Positions 20,364 to 29,653 of a stretch of DNA of 64,000 nt are shown here, one piece after another. The translations under genes were made by a program, and so were the position numbers. The first letter of the stretch is position 1. Each line of letters opens with the position of its first letter. The DNA comes from Arthrobacter sp. H16F315. GTDB lineage: Bacteria > Actinomycetota > Actinomycetes > Actinomycetales > Micrococcaceae. Where the stretch lies: positions 3,348,001 to 3,412,000 of the forward strand of contig NZ_JAMXSS010000002.1 in assembly GCF_024124825.1 (NCBI RefSeq). The letters run 5' to 3'. Below the pieces are notes generated by a model that saw only the letters and a list, made by a program, of their open reading frames with translations, was not told the DNA's origin and ran no database searches.

Positions 20364-21110
20364 CTAGCGGCGGCCGGCGGCGTCGAGGGCTTCGGGCAGG
20401 GTGAAATTGCCGTTGTAGAGGGCCTTGCCGACGATCGCACCTTCAACGCCGAGCGGCACGAGGGAGCGCAGAACCTTGAGGTCCTCGAGGCTGGAAATCC
20501 CGCCCGAGGCAACAACGGGTTTGCCCGTCTTCTCCACCATCTGGCGCAGCAGTTCAACGTTGGGCCCCTGCAGGGTGCCGTCCTTGGTGACGTCGGTGAC
20601 GACGTAGCGGGAGCAACCGGCTTCTTCGAGGCGTCCGAGGACGTCCCAGAGGTCCCCGCCTTCCTTGGTCCAGCCGCGGCCGGCCAGCGTGGTGCCGCGG
20701 ACGTCCAGGCCGACGGCGATCTTGTCACCAAAACGCTCGATCACCCGGGCGGTCCACTCCGGGTTCTCCAGGGCGGCGGTGCCCAGGTTCACGCGGGCTA
20801 CGCCGAGGTCAAGAGCCTTCTCAAGCGATTCATCGTCGCGCAGGCCGCCGGAGAGTTCGACTTTGATGTCGAGCCGGCCAACCACTTCGCGGAGCAGTTC
20901 GGCATTGGAACCGCGGCCGAAGGCCGCGTCGAGGTCAACGAGGTGGACCCATTCCGCGCCCTGCTGCTGCCAGTTCAGCGCCGCATCCAGCGGGGTGCCG
21001 TAGCTCGTTTCGCTGCCGGCTTCGCCCTGGACGAGGCGGACTGCCTGGCCGTTGACAACGTCGACGGCGGGCAGCAACTCCAGCACGGGCAGCGGGGTTT
21101 CGGTGGTCAT
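20364..21110 (-). CDS. priA: Bifunctional HisA/TrpF phosphoribosyl isomerase PriA
   Basis: A (beta/alpha)8-barrel isomerase of 248 residues. In actinobacteria that lack a separate trpF, PriA performs both the HisA step (ProFAR to PRFAR) and the TrpF step (phosphoribosyl anthranilate isomerisation). Catalytic aspartates fit Asp17 ([19 protein letters not shown]) and Asp136 ([16 protein letters not shown]); phosphate-binding loops are ELSGGLRDD and [12 protein letters not shown]. The [16 protein letters not shown] segment matches PriA rather than plain HisA. It is downstream of hisH in the his operon. The dual function is inferred from family knowledge. Confidence 0.93.
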   Translation of the reverse strand: MTTETPLPVLELLPAVDVVNGQAVRLVQGEAGSETSYGTPLDAALNWQQQGAEWVHLVDLDAAFGRGSNAELLREVVGRLDIKVELSGGLRDDESLEKALDLGVARVNLGTAALENPEWTARVIERFGDKIAVGLDVRGTTLAGRGWTKEGGDLWDVLGRLEEAGCSRYVVTDVTKDGTLQGPNVELLRQMVEKTGKPVVASGGISSLEDLKVLRSLVPLGVEGAIVGKALYNGNFTLPEALDAAGRR

Positions 21111-21143
21111 CGTGGATCCTCAGCTCTTCAGGGACGTCAGGTG

Positions 21144-21258
21144 GTCAGGGTGCGGCGGGAGTCAGTGCAGCGGGGGGGCAGGCGGAGGGGGTCAGTGCAG
21201 CGGGGGGCAGGCGGCGGGAGTCAGTGCGGAGGGGGTCAGTGCGGCGGGGGGTCAGGCT
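21144..21258. repeat. G-rich short tandem repeat between hisH and priA
   Basis: GTCAGTGC or GTCAGG recurs at 21144, 21161, 21191, 21220, 21235 and 21251, spaced at about 15 or 30 bases and linked by runs of five to seven G. The array fills the space between the 52-residue ORF and priA. In mRNA it is C-rich; the non-template strand could form G-quadruplexes. Confidence 0.75.
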
Positions 21259-21410
21259 GCTGGAAGCGTCAGGAGGTACGCGGCGAGCAGCGCCATCCCG
21301 GCCAGGACATAAAAGACCGCCTGAACCCAGCGCGGACTCTTCTGCTGGCGGAAGGACAGCGCACCGCCGACGAGCAGCCCGGCGAGCCCCATCAGGACCA
21401 GGGACCACAT
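21252..21410 (-). CDS. Small hydrophobic membrane protein in the his operon (52 aa)
   Basis: A 52-residue open frame, MWSLVLMGLAGLLVGGALSF at the start, then QQKSPRWVQ and a second hydrophobic stretch FYVLAGMALLAAYLLTLPAA. It should form a two-helix hairpin in the membrane with a short basic loop. Its ATG abuts the hisH stop codon (21411), so it is almost certainly co-translated with the his genes. Codon use is GC-rich at third positions like its neighbours, which supports real coding. I recognise no family. Histidine genes are not known to need such a protein. Confidence 0.72.
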   Translation of the reverse strand: MWSLVLMGLAGLLVGGALSFRQQKSPRWVQAVFYVLAGMALLAAYLLTLPAA

Positions 21411-22194
21411 CTAGGCGGTCCCGGCTTCCGGGGCTGCGTCGGCCGGGGCGGCCTTCGGGCTTGTGGCTGCCGCCGTCCCGGCTCGTCCCCGCAAACCCTC
21501 GACCCAGTTCCGGAGCAGGCGGGCACCGGCGTCGCCGGACTTTTCGGGGTGGAATTGGGTGGCGCACAGCGGGCCGTTTTCCACGGCCGCGATGAACGGC
21601 GCCCCGTGCTCCGACCACGTAACGAGCGGCGCGCTCATACGCGGCTGGACCACCTCGAAGTCCCACTCCTGAACACCGTAGGAGTGCACGAAGTAAAAGC
21701 GTTCACTTTCGACACCTGCGAAGAGCCGGGAGCCAGCCGGAACGGAAACCGTGTTCCAGCCCATGTGCGGTACCACGTCGGCGGGGGAGAAGTTCGACCT
21801 TCCCCGGCCACTCCCCCATGCCTTCGACTTCGGTGCCGTGCTCGACGCCGGCTTCGAAGAGGACCTGGAGGCCAACGCAGATGGCAAGCACCGGGCGGCC
21901 CCCGGCGACGCGCCGGCCGATCATCCGGATGGCGTCCACGGCTTTGAGTTCGCGCATCACCGTTTCAAACGCGCCCACGCCGGGGACCACGAGACCATCG
22001 GCGTTGAGCACATCGTCCGGCTTGGAACTGAGGATAACCTCGGCGCCGGCCCGTTCGAGCGCGCGGACGGCAGAACGGATGTTTCCCGATCCGTAGTCGA
22101 GCACCGTGACTGTTGGCTTGCCCTCGGGCGACGCTGGCTTCCTGCCGGCATCCGGGTTGGTGATGGCGCCGTCCTTCAGCACTTTGCCGGTCAC
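21411..22194 (-). CDS. hisH: Imidazole glycerol phosphate synthase, glutaminase subunit HisH (frameshifted)
   Basis: Class I glutamine amidotransferase that passes ammonia to HisF. Seen: [20 protein letters not shown] at the N-terminus, the nucleophile region [15 protein letters not shown] (Cys), and the catalytic His-Glu in [14 protein letters not shown]. The frame shifts at the run of five at 21783-21787; removing one base joins VELLP to [15 protein letters not shown]. The repaired length is 260 residues, with extensions at both ends (an N-terminal stretch to about residue 27 and an Ala-rich tail). The start GTG at 22194 overlaps the hisB stop as GTGA. In most GATases the nucleophile loop is GxCxG; here it reads AICVGLQ, consistent with HisH. 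Confidence 0.93.
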
Positions 22195-22815
22195 AGGGCA
22201 CCCTTGGTCGAAGGGATGCCTTCGACGCGCGGATCAGGCTCAATGGCCGCACGCAGGGCCCGGGCAAAGGCTTTGAACTGGGCTTCAACGATGTGGTGCG
22301 GATCCCGGCCTGCGGTGACGTTCATGTGCAGGCAGATCCCTGCGTGCAGGGTGATCGCTTCGAACACATGGCGGGTCAGGGAACCGGTGAAGTGTCCACC
22401 GATCAGGTGGTACTCCTGGCCGGCAGGCTCACCGCCGTGGACGAGGTACGGGCGGCCGGAAACATCCACCACGGCGTGCGCAAGCGCCTCGTCGAGGGGA
22501 ACGGTTGCCTCGCCGAAGCGCCGGATCCCGGCTTTGTTGCCGAGGGCGGTGCGCAGGACCTCGCCGAAGGTGATGGCGACGTCCTCGACCGTGTGGTGGA
22601 CGTCGATGTGTGTCCCCGGTGGCCTTGACTGTTATGTCGATCAGGGAGTGCTTGCTCAACGCCGTCAGCATGTGGTCATAAAACGGGACCGAGGTGCTGA
22701 TGTCCGAGACGCCGGTTCCGTCCAGGTTGATCTCGACAAGTACGGAAGACTCGCTGGTGGTCCGTTCCATGCGTGCGGTCCGGCCCTCGGTAGCGGTTGA
22801 TCCGGGGATGCTCAT
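22191..22815 (-). CDS. hisB: Imidazoleglycerol-phosphate dehydratase (frameshifted)
   Basis: Dehydrates imidazole glycerol phosphate to imidazole acetol phosphate, using two Mn ions held by duplicated His motifs. Seen: [48 protein letters not shown] (second frame), [16 protein letters not shown] and [17 protein letters not shown]. The frame breaks near 22607-22617, where ATGDTH passes into HIDVHH; either one extra base or two missing bases would explain it (207 or 208 residues). It lies between hisC and hisH; ATG at 22815 with AAAGGA upstream. Monofunctional, with no phosphatase domain. Confidence 0.94.
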
Positions 22816-22879
22816 GTGGGTGTCCTTTGGATGACGACGGTGCCCGGTATGCAGGCAGTGTGGATGTCCGGTGTTAAGT

Positions 22880-23998
22880 CTAGGCGGGCGGCGCTGCGCG
22901 GCCGGCCAGGAGTCGCTCGAGGGCTTCGAGGAAGGCTGTGGTTTCCGTCTCAGTGCCCGCAGTGACCCGCAGATGCCCGGGGATGCCAACGTCCCGAATG
23001 AGCACACCCGCGTCCAGCAGCCCCTGCCAGACCTCGTGCGGACTGTCGAGACCGCCAAAAAAGACGTAGTTCGAATCAGAGGCAGCCGGCTTGAGGCCCA
23101 TACGCTGCAACTCGGCAACTATCCTGTCCCGCTGCCGCTTGATGTCCTCAACATCTGCCATCAGGGCGACCCGGTGCCGCAGGGCGGCCAAGGCTGTTGC
23201 CTGGGTGATCGCCGAAAGGTGGTAGGGAAGCCGCACCAGCCGCAGGGCATCGGTGACCTCCGGCGCGGCCGCCATGTAGCCAACGCGGGCACCGGCCAGG
23301 GCAAAAGCCTTGCTCATGGTGCGCGAAACGATCAGGCGCTCCCGCCCGGGCAGGAGGGTGAGGGCGCTCGGTGTGCCGTCGTGGGCGAACTCGTGGTACG
23401 CCTCGTCGACGATCACTATTGTCTGGCTGGCTTCGCCGGCCTCATACACGGCCTCCACCACGTCCAGGCCCAGCCCCGTGCCGGTGGGGTTGTTCGGGGA
23501 ACACAGGAAGACGATATTCGGCTGCAGTTCCCGGACCTGGCGGGCGGCCGAGCCGGCGCTCAGGCCGTAGTCCTCGGCGCGGACGCCCGTGATGTATCCG
23601 GTGTCCGTTCCGGCGGCCAGCAGCGGATACATGGAGTACGTGGGAGGGAAACCAAGGGCAGTGCGCCCCGGACCGCCGAAGGCCTGGAGGATCTGCTGCA
23701 GCACCTCGTTGGAACCGTTTGCCGCCCAGATGTTCTCCGCGCCCAGCCCGTGGCCCAGGTATTCCGCAAGGGCTTCGCGCAGCTCCGTAAACTCGCGGTC
23801 CGGATAGCGGTTCAGGCCAGCGGCGGCAACCGTAACCGCCTCCGAGATTGCGGCGAGCACATCGGCCGGGACACCGTGGGTGTTTTCATTGACGTTCAGC
23901 AGGATGGGAACGTCAAGCTGCGGCGCACCGTAGGGCGTCAGTCCGCGAAGATTGGTCCGGAGGGGAAGTCGGTTCAGGCGCTCTAACTGGTCAGTCAC
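22880..23998 (-). CDS. hisC: Histidinol-phosphate aminotransferase
   Basis: PLP-dependent fold-type I aminotransferase of 372 residues, converting imidazole acetol phosphate to histidinol phosphate. Landmarks: [43 protein letters not shown] (PLP-binding Asn), [11 protein letters not shown] (Asp/Tyr) and [17 protein letters not shown] with the Schiff-base lysine. It is the first his gene of the leftward operon and is 64 bases upstream of hisB. Start ATG at 23998. Confidence 0.96.
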   Translation of the reverse strand: MTDQLERLNRLPLRTNLRGLTPYGAPQLDVPILLNVNENTHGVPADVLAAISEAVTVAAAGLNRYPDREFTELREALAEYLGHGLGAENIWAANGSNEVLQQILQAFGGPGRTALGFPPTYSMYPLLAAGTDTGYITGVRAEDYGLSAGSAARQVRELQPNIVFLCSPNNPTGTGLGLDVVEAVYEAGEASQTIVIVDEAYHEFAHDGTPSALTLLPGRERLIVSRTMSKAFALAGARVGYMAAAPEVTDALRLVRLPYHLSAITQATALAALRHRVALMADVEDIKRQRDRIVAELQRMGLKPAASDSNYVFFGGLDSPHEVWQGLLDAGVLIRDVGIPGHLRVTAGTETETTAFLEALERLLAGRAAPPA

Positions 23999-24065
23999 CT
24001 CACTAGTTTAAGTGAGATCGCCGCGGGCCCGGAAACTGTGACACCTGACCGACCGCTCAACGGCC

Positions 24066-24538
24066 CTACGTGGACGGAATAAAAAGGGCCTGGCCCGGCA
24101 CCACGCGTGCGGCTTCAAGGTTGTTCAGCTCGATGATGTCGGCAACGACGTCGCGGGGGTCGCGGCCGGGCACCACGGCGGCGGCAATGGCCCAGAGCGA
24201 CTCCCCGGCTGCACCGTCACGGTGACAGTTGGTGTGGGTGACAGCTCAGCGGTGGACTCTGCCGCTTTGGCGGGCGCGTTGAGGAAGCCGCTCAGGGTCA
24301 AAATCAGTGCGGCCAGCAGCATCAGCGGCACGCCGATAAAAAAAAGGCGCCCCCGGCGGGTGAGCTTCAGCGGCGCCTGCCGGGCGCGCGGCCCGCGGAC
24401 GGCGTTGAGCTGCCGGCTGCCGGGGCTGTCCTGCACGGCAGGGGCGGACCCGCCGCCGGGTGCGCCGGCGTCGGGCCGGCCGTAGTTGCCGAATGCGTCG
24501 CGGCCGAAAGTGTCGTGAAACGCGCTTGATGCTGACAT
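24066..24538 (-). CDS. LysM-domain membrane protein, likely SOS-induced division inhibitor (frameshifted)
   Basis: Repaired length 157 residues: a Pro/Gly/Ala-rich cytoplasmic N-terminus (1-62), one membrane helix (about 65-86, FFIGVPLMLLAALILTLSGF), and an external LysM domain from about residue 110 (PGESLWAIAAAVVPGRDPRD, then IIELNNLEAARVVPGQALFI). A base is missing in the run of four at 24203-24206. It is divergent from lexA over a region with two LexA boxes. The same layout is known for ChiZ (Rv2719c) of Mycobacterium tuberculosis, DivS of Corynebacterium and YneA of Bacillus, which halt division during the SOS response. That role is inferred from context and architecture. Confidence 0.85.
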
Positions 24539-24657
24539 GAACTGAGCCCTTCCTGGACCATACTGTGCCGCCCGGCGCACTCCACATACGTGCCGCCAAC
24601 CGGCCTAACTTTCGAACAAACAACCGAACGCCATGCCTTGCACGGGCAACTAAGTAA

Positions 24658-24673
24658 TAGAACACATGTTCGA
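24658..24673. promoter_or_regulatory. LexA (SOS) box 1 in lexA/LysM intergenic region
   Basis: TAGAACACATGTTCGA: a near-perfect palindrome matching TCGAAC-N4-GTTCGA at 15 of 16 positions counting N as free. It is 120 bases before the LysM start and is likely to serve that promoter. Confidence 0.88.
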
Positions 24674-24724
24674 ATCTTGTTAGTTCTGTTTTAGCACTTA
24701 TTAACGAACATTGTCGAGACTCGC

Positions 24725-24740
24725 TAGAACAAATGTTTGA
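24725..24740. promoter_or_regulatory. LexA (SOS) box 2 in lexA/LysM intergenic region
   Basis: TAGAACAAATGTTTGA: matches the SOS operator with two mismatches. It is 140 bases before the lexA ATG and is likely to serve autorepression of lexA. Confidence 0.82.
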
Positions 24741-24880
24741 AAAAGCGGTGTGGCTGGCCTAGGTTTGACTCAAAGAACAACCACTTCTGCAGTTGATCAG
24801 CAGGGTCTGACATTTCAGGCCGGAAGTTCCCGGCAGCCGCAGCCACGGCAGCCGGGCGGAACGGAAAGGCGTTGGCGAAC

Positions 24881-25627
24881 ATGGCAGCACAAGCCACTGG
24901 CGGCAGGGCCACCCAGCGGGGCCCTCAGGCGGCCCGGCCACCGAAGAGCCTTACCGTTCGGCAAAAGAAGATTCTGGAAACTATCCAGCGCTCCGTGACG
25001 GACAACGGCTACCCGCCGTCCATGCGCGAGATCGGCGACACGGTAGGACTGGCCAGCCTCTCCAGCGTCACCCACCAGCTCGCACAACTGGAAAAGCTGG
25101 GTTACCTGCGCCGCGACCCGAAGCGCCCGCGTGCCATGGAAGTGCTGATGCCGCTGACCCTCGATGAGGGAAGCACAAAGATCCCAGCCGCCAAGGCCGG
25201 CGGGCTGCGGACCGTGGGCGGGCTGTCCATGTCCGAGCTGAGCAGCGCCACCGACACCGCCATGGTGCCGCTGGTGGGCCGGATCGCGGCCGGCGGTCCG
25301 ATCCTGGCCGATCAGGTCGTTGAGGACGTGATGCCGTTGCCCCGCCAGCTGGTGGGCCACGGCGAGCTGTTTATGCTCAAGGTCGCCGGGGATTCCATGA
25401 TCGATGCAGCCATCTGCGACGGCGACTGGGTGGTGGTGCGCCAGCAGGGTGACGCCGTCAACGGAGACATCGTGGCGGCGCTGCTGGACGACGAGGCCAC
25501 TGTTAAAACCTTCCGCCAGCGCGACGGCCACACCTGGCTGCTGCCGCAGAACACGCAGTACGAGCCCATCCTCGGCGACCACGCCGTCATTATGGGCAAA
25601 GTCGTCTCGGTACTGCGCTCGCTGTAG
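24881..25627 (+). CDS. lexA: LexA repressor
   Basis: Transcriptional repressor of the SOS regulon, 248 residues. A winged-helix DNA-binding domain (about 23-90: [31 protein letters not shown]) is linked to the S24 autocleavage domain. The cleavage site fits Ala137-Gly138 (RIAAGGPIL), the nucleophile Ser172 ([14 protein letters not shown]) and the base Lys209 (TVKTFR). The ATG at 24881 is preferred, 11 bases after GGAAAGG; a TTG at 24872 is possible but too close to it. Two LexA boxes upstream indicate autoregulation. RecA-stimulated self-cleavage is known for the family. Confidence 0.97.
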   Translation: MAAQATGGRATQRGPQAARPPKSLTVRQKKILETIQRSVTDNGYPPSMREIGDTVGLASLSSVTHQLAQLEKLGYLRRDPKRPRAMEVLMPLTLDEGSTKIPAAKAGGLRTVGGLSMSELSSATDTAMVPLVGRIAAGGPILADQVVEDVMPLPRQLVGHGELFMLKVAGDSMIDAAICDGDWVVVRQQGDAVNGDIVAALLDDEATVKTFRQRDGHTWLLPQNTQYEPILGDHAVIMGKVVSVLRSL

Positions 25628-25695
25628 CCCGCGTTGGTGCCGGCTTGATCCGGCCAGGACCCGGCGGGCCGGTAGCCCGGCCGCGGCCTTATGCC

Positions 25696-25805
25696 CCCCG
25701 GCACGTTCGACCCGGTTCCCTGCCCCCTTAGGTTCCCCGGCACGTTCGACCCGGCTCCCTGCCCCCTGATGTTCCCTGCGCCCCTTAGGTTCCCTGGCCC
25801 CTGCT
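25696..25805. repeat. 39-bp tandem direct repeat between lexA and dinG
   Basis: Two nearly identical 39-base units (25696-25734 and 25735-25773, both beginning CCCCGGCACGTTCGACCCGG) are followed by shorter degenerate copies of their second half (CCCTGCGCCCCTTAGGTT; CCCTGGCCCC). They lie between two convergent genes. There is no sign of coding or of a spacer structure. Confidence 0.85.
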
Positions 25806-25902
25806 GGAGGGCCGGCGGCGGGAATGCCGAGGGTCCGGTGCTGCAGCCCTGGCACGGTTCAAGGAACCGGGCGGGAGCACCAAAGCACTGCAAAACGTCC
25901 CG

Positions 25903-28092
25903 TCAGCGGCCGCTAGCGGGCTGCCCGGATTCCTTCCCAAGCCGTTCCAGGGCAGCCATGGCGACCACGGGATCGGTGGTGGGCCAAAATGGCGGCAACG
26001 CCGCCCGGAGGAATCCGCCATAGCGTTCGGTGGACAGCCGTGAATCCAGCACAGCCACCACTCCCCTGTCCGTGGTGGTCCGGATCAGCCGGCCGGCGCC
26101 CTGGGCCAGGCGGATGGCGGCGTGGGTCGCGGAAACGCTCATAAAGCCGTTGCCTCCGGCCTGTGCCACGGCGCGGGACCGGGCAGTCATCAGCGGGTCG
26201 TCGGGACGCGGAAACGGAATCCGGTCGATCACCACGAGGCGGCAGGAGGCGCCGGGCACGTCGACACCCTGCCACAGGGACATGGTGCCAAAGAGGCAGG
26301 TGTCCGGTTCATCGGCGAACTGTTTTACAAGCGCGGTCATGGTCGAGTCGCCCTGGCAGAGGATGCTGACGTCCAGCCGCGGCCGCATCGCCTCGGCTGC
26401 GTCCTCGGCGGCGCGGCGGGACGAAAACAGGCACAGCGCCCCGCCGCCGGAGGCGCGGATGAGCTTCTCGAGTTCGTCGAGGGCTTCCGGGGACGTGCCG
26501 CGGCCGGGCTTGGGCAGGTGCTTGGCGACGTAGAGAATGCCCTGTTTGGGGTATTCGAAGGGCGAGCCGACGTCGACGCCGGTCCAGCTGGGGGCCCCGG
26601 GGCCGACCAGGCCCAGGCCGCCGGCGGCGGGTTCGAACGCGGAGCCGATCGCCAGGGTCGCGGAGGTCAGGATCACAGTGTGGTCCGCGAAGAGGCCCTC
26701 ACGGAGCCGGCCGGCGACACTGAGCGGAGCGATGTTGACCAGGGCGGGCGCGGACTCGTCGGGCTGGGAGTAGCCCTGCTGCGGGTCAAAGGTGCTGTTG
26801 CGGGAAAACCAGACCACTTCACGGTTTTCCCGCGCCGCCAGCAGCCGTTCGCAAAGCTCCAGGATCACCATCAGGCGCGAGCGCGCCAGCTGGCGGCCGC
26901 CGTCGGCCGTGTTGGCGCTGTCCCCCTTGGAATCCGAGAGGGCCGCGCGGCACGCGTCCCGCAACTGGTCGACACAGTCCAGCTGTTCACTGTTTAGCCC
27001 GTTTGGCATCAGCCCGCCGGGGACGCCCTCAATGGCAAGTTCCAGGTTGGCGGCGGCGTTGTTCAGCGCGTCCACCGTAATGCCGGTGTGCTTCCGGGCC
27101 CCGGACGCGGCGGCGTGCACCATCGCGACGGAGAGCTGGCCGGAGACCGCACCGGTCACGCGGTCCTGGAGTTCATGGGCCTCATCGACCACCACAACAT
27201 CGTATTCCGGCAGCACGGCGAGGCCCTCGAAGGCGCTGACCGCCAGCATGGCGTGGTTGGTGACAACAACGTCGGCGTCCGCGGCGTTCTGGCGGGCGAG
27301 TTCGCTGAAGCACTCTGCCGCCAGCGGGCATTTTTGCGCGCCAAGGCACTCCATCGAGGTAACTGAGACCTGCCGCCACGCACGGTCGGTGACCCCTGGC
27401 AAAAGCTCGTCCCGGTCTCCCGTCGAGGTGTCCTCGGCCCAGTCGCGGAGCCGTACGACCTCCTTGCCGAGCTGGGAGGACGGGCCGCCCATCGCGGCGG
27501 CAAAATGCGGCACGGAGGTATCCTCCCCGAGCGAGAAGAGCTGGCCTTCGGACGGCTCTTCCGAGGGGAAGCCGCCGTCGAGCTTATGCCGGCACACGTA
27601 GTTGGACCGTCCCTTGACGAGGGCAATTTTGACCGGCCGGTCCAGCGCCGGGGTAATGGTCTTCAGCAGCCGGGGCAGGTCCCTGCCAACGATCTGGGTC
27701 TGCAAGGCAAGGGTGGCGGTGGAGACCAGTGTGGGCTTGTCGCTGACCAGCGAGTGGGCGATCAGCGGGATTAGGTACGCGAGGGATTTGCCGGTGCCCG
27801 TGCCGGCCTGGACCAGCAGGTGGTCGCCGCTGTCAATCGCGTGCGCCACCTGCCGGGCCATCTCGTGCTGGCCGTCCCGGCTCTGGCCGCCCATTCCCGC
27901 CACGGCGCGGTCGAGCAGTTCGACGACGAATTCCGCACCGGCCTGGGCACCTGTTCGTGCCGGCGGCTTTGCCTCCGGTTCAGTCCCAGCGGGGTCCACT
28001 GGGACCGCCGTGGCCGCGTCCTCCGCTGCCCGGGCGGTTCCCGCCTGGTGGTCCGTGTCGGCTTCCGCCCCGGTCACCGCTGCCTCAGTCAT
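25903..28092 (-). CDS. DinG/YoaA-type ATP-dependent DNA helicase with Fe-S domain
   Basis: Superfamily 2 XPD-like 5'-3' helicase of 729 residues. Walker A is AGTGTGKS (96-103), the DEAH box is VVVDEAHELQD, and Walker-like motif VI is QGAGRLIRTTTDRG. Cysteines in YVCRHKL and ECLGAQKCPLAAECF fit the [4Fe-4S] cluster domain inserted between motifs I and II. There is a 50-residue acidic N-terminal extension. Family members unwind D-loops and R-loops and clear replication blocks. The ATG at 28092 lies 8 bases inside the end of hflX, so the two are translationally coupled. I see no LexA box in front of this unit. Confidence 0.93.
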   Translation of the reverse strand: MTEAAVTGAEADTDHQAGTARAAEDAATAVPVDPAGTEPEAKPPARTGAQAGAEFVVELLDRAVAGMGGQSRDGQHEMARQVAHAIDSGDHLLVQAGTGTGKSLAYLIPLIAHSLVSDKPTLVSTATLALQTQIVGRDLPRLLKTITPALDRPVKIALVKGRSNYVCRHKLDGGFPSEEPSEGQLFSLGEDTSVPHFAAAMGGPSSQLGKEVVRLRDWAEDTSTGDRDELLPGVTDRAWRQVSVTSMECLGAQKCPLAAECFSELARQNAADADVVVTNHAMLAVSAFEGLAVLPEYDVVVVDEAHELQDRVTGAVSGQLSVAMVHAAASGARKHTGITVDALNNAAANLELAIEGVPGGLMPNGLNSEQLDCVDQLRDACRAALSDSKGDSANTADGGRQLARSRLMVILELCERLLAARENREVVWFSRNSTFDPQQGYSQPDESAPALVNIAPLSVAGRLREGLFADHTVILTSATLAIGSAFEPAAGGLGLVGPGAPSWTGVDVGSPFEYPKQGILYVAKHLPKPGRGTSPEALDELEKLIRASGGGALCLFSSRRAAEDAAEAMRPRLDVSILCQGDSTMTALVKQFADEPDTCLFGTMSLWQGVDVPGASCRLVVIDRIPFPRPDDPLMTARSRAVAQAGGNGFMSVSATHAAIRLAQGAGRLIRTTTDRGVVAVLDSRLSTERYGGFLRAALPPFWPTTDPVVAMAALERLGKESGQPASGR

Positions 28093-29653
28093 TGCTGATG
28101 AACGAATCCAGTTCAGCGGCGAAGCCTTCACGCACCATCACCACGGCACGGGTGCCTGCTTCCTCGTGGTCCAGGCTGATGATTTCGGCGTCGGTCTCGT
28201 GCAGCTTGCTGAGCAGGTCCCCGCGGTTGTAGGGAATCATGAGTTCCAGCTTCACGCTGGGGCGCGGGATGCCGTCGCTAATGGCTTTGAGCAATTCCGG
28301 GATACCCTCCCCGGTGCGTGCCGACACCACAATGTGGCGTGGTTCGCGCTGCTTAAGCCGTTCGATCACAAAGGGGTCGGCGGCGTCGGCCTTGTTCAGG
28401 ACGATGATTTCCGGCACCTTGCGGGCGTCGACTTCGCTGAAGACGGCCCGGACGGCCGCGATCTGGCCCTCCGGATCCGGGTGCGAGACATCGACGATAT
28501 GCAGGATCAGATCCGCGTCCGCGACTTCCTCAAGGGTGGAGCGGAATGCCTCCACGAGCTGGGTGGGCAGCGAACGGACAAAGCCGACGGTATCTGCCAG
28601 GGTGTAGCCCAGTCCGTCCGAGGTTTCGGCTTTGCGCACCGTCGGATCCAGCGTGGCGAACAGGGCGTTCTCCACCAGGACTCCGGCGTCGGTCAGGCGG
28701 TTCAGCAACGAGGACTTGCCGGCATTGGTGTACCCGGCGATCGCTACCGACGGCACGGAATTGCGACGGCGGTTGGCCCGTTTGGTTTCCCGCGCCGGCT
28801 TCATTGCAGCGATTTCACGGCGCAGCTTGGCCATCCGGGTACGGATCCGGCGGCGGTCCAGTTCAATCTTGGTTTCACCGGGACCACGCGAACCCATGCC
28901 GGCGCCGGCGCCGCCTACCTGGCCACCGGCCTGGCGTGACATCGAGTCGCCCCAGCCGCGCAGCCGTGGAAGCAGGTATTCGAGCTGTGCGAGTTCCACC
29001 TGGGCTTTACCCTCGCGGCTCTTGGCGTGCTGGGCAAAGATGTCCAGGATCAGGGCCGTCCGGTCGATGACCTTGACCTTAACGATGTCCTCCAGGCTGC
29101 GGCGCTGCGAGGGTGCCAGTTCGGCGTCGACGACGACGGTATCCGCGCCGGTGGACATCACTATGTCCTTGAGCTCCTGGGCCTTACCGGAGCCGAGGAA
29201 GGTACCGGGATCGGGTTTGGTGCGGCGCTGGACGATCCCGTCGAGGACCTCCGAACCGGCGGTCTCGGCCAGTGCGGCGAGTTCGCGGAGCGAATTCTCC
29301 GCATCCGCGAGGGTCCCTTCGGTCCAGAGCCCGGCCAAGACGACGCGCTCAAGTCGAAGTTGGCGGTATTCGACTTCGGTGACGTCTTCAAGCTCGGTGG
29401 AGAGCCCGGCGGTCCGGCGCAGTGCGTGGCGTTCCTCGAGGTCCTGTTGGTCGCCGTCGTAGCTGCTGTGCTCTTCGCCCCGCCGGGAAATGGCCTGCGC
29501 CTTGCCAAGCACCGAGGCGGGCGCACCGGCAGTCTGGGCTGGCTCCCGGGCAGGGGTGTCCTTGGCGAGGATCCGGTCGATGACAGCCTGGATTTCCGCA
29601 GGACTCATTTCCTGGGCTGCTGAATCGGGTCCGGTGTTGGGCTGACTGGTCAT
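28085..29653 (-). CDS. hflX: GTPase HflX
   Basis: Ribosome-associated GTPase of the Obg-HflX group that splits stalled 70S ribosomes in other bacteria. 522 residues: N-terminal HflX domain (VVLAGLWTEGTLADAENSLR), a glycine-rich linker (SRQAGGQVGGAGAGMGSRGP), and the G domain with G1 GYTNAGKSSLLNRL, G3 DTVGFVRSLP and G4 VLNKAD. The ATG at 29653 was chosen because CTAAAGGAG lies just ahead; the frame stays open upstream to 29785 but that part is low-complexity. First gene of hflX-dinG. Confidence 0.95.
   Translation of the reverse strand: MTSQPNTGPDSAAQEMSPAEIQAVIDRILAKDTPAREPAQTAGAPASVLGKAQAISRRGEEHSSYDGDQQDLEERHALRRTAGLSTELEDVTEVEYRQLRLERVVLAGLWTEGTLADAENSLRELAALAETAGSEVLDGIVQRRTKPDPGTFLGSGKAQELKDIVMSTGADTVVVDAELAPSQRRSLEDIVKVKVIDRTALILDIFAQHAKSREGKAQVELAQLEYLLPRLRGWGDSMSRQAGGQVGGAGAGMGSRGPGETKIELDRRRIRTRMAKLRREIAAMKPARETKRANRRRNSVPSVAIAGYTNAGKSSLLNRLTDAGVLVENALFATLDPTVRKAETSDGLGYTLADTVGFVRSLPTQLVEAFRSTLEEVADADLILHIVDVSHPDPEGQIAAVRAVFSEVDARKVPEIIVLNKADAADPFVIERLKQREPRHIVVSARTGEGIPELLKAISDGIPRPSVKLELMIPYNRGDLLSKLHETDAEIISLDHEEAGTRAVVMVREGFAAELDSFISND

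Larger units (their letters stand above)
24539..24880. other. lexA / LysM-gene divergent control region
   Basis: A 342-base region without a gene. It is unusually AT-rich for this window in its middle (about 24650-24745) and holds two LexA boxes, described separately. The divergent promoters of lexA and the LysM gene must lie here. Confidence 0.8.

Noticed and set aside
24612..24627. Third LexA box (TCGAACAAACAACCGA)
   Set aside because: The right half AACCGA does not match GTTCGA; only the left half-site is good.
25628..25902. Repeat-protein frame with 13-residue units over the 39-bp repeats
   Set aside because: It lies between two convergent gene ends, lacks a start signal and is fully explained by the DNA repeat.
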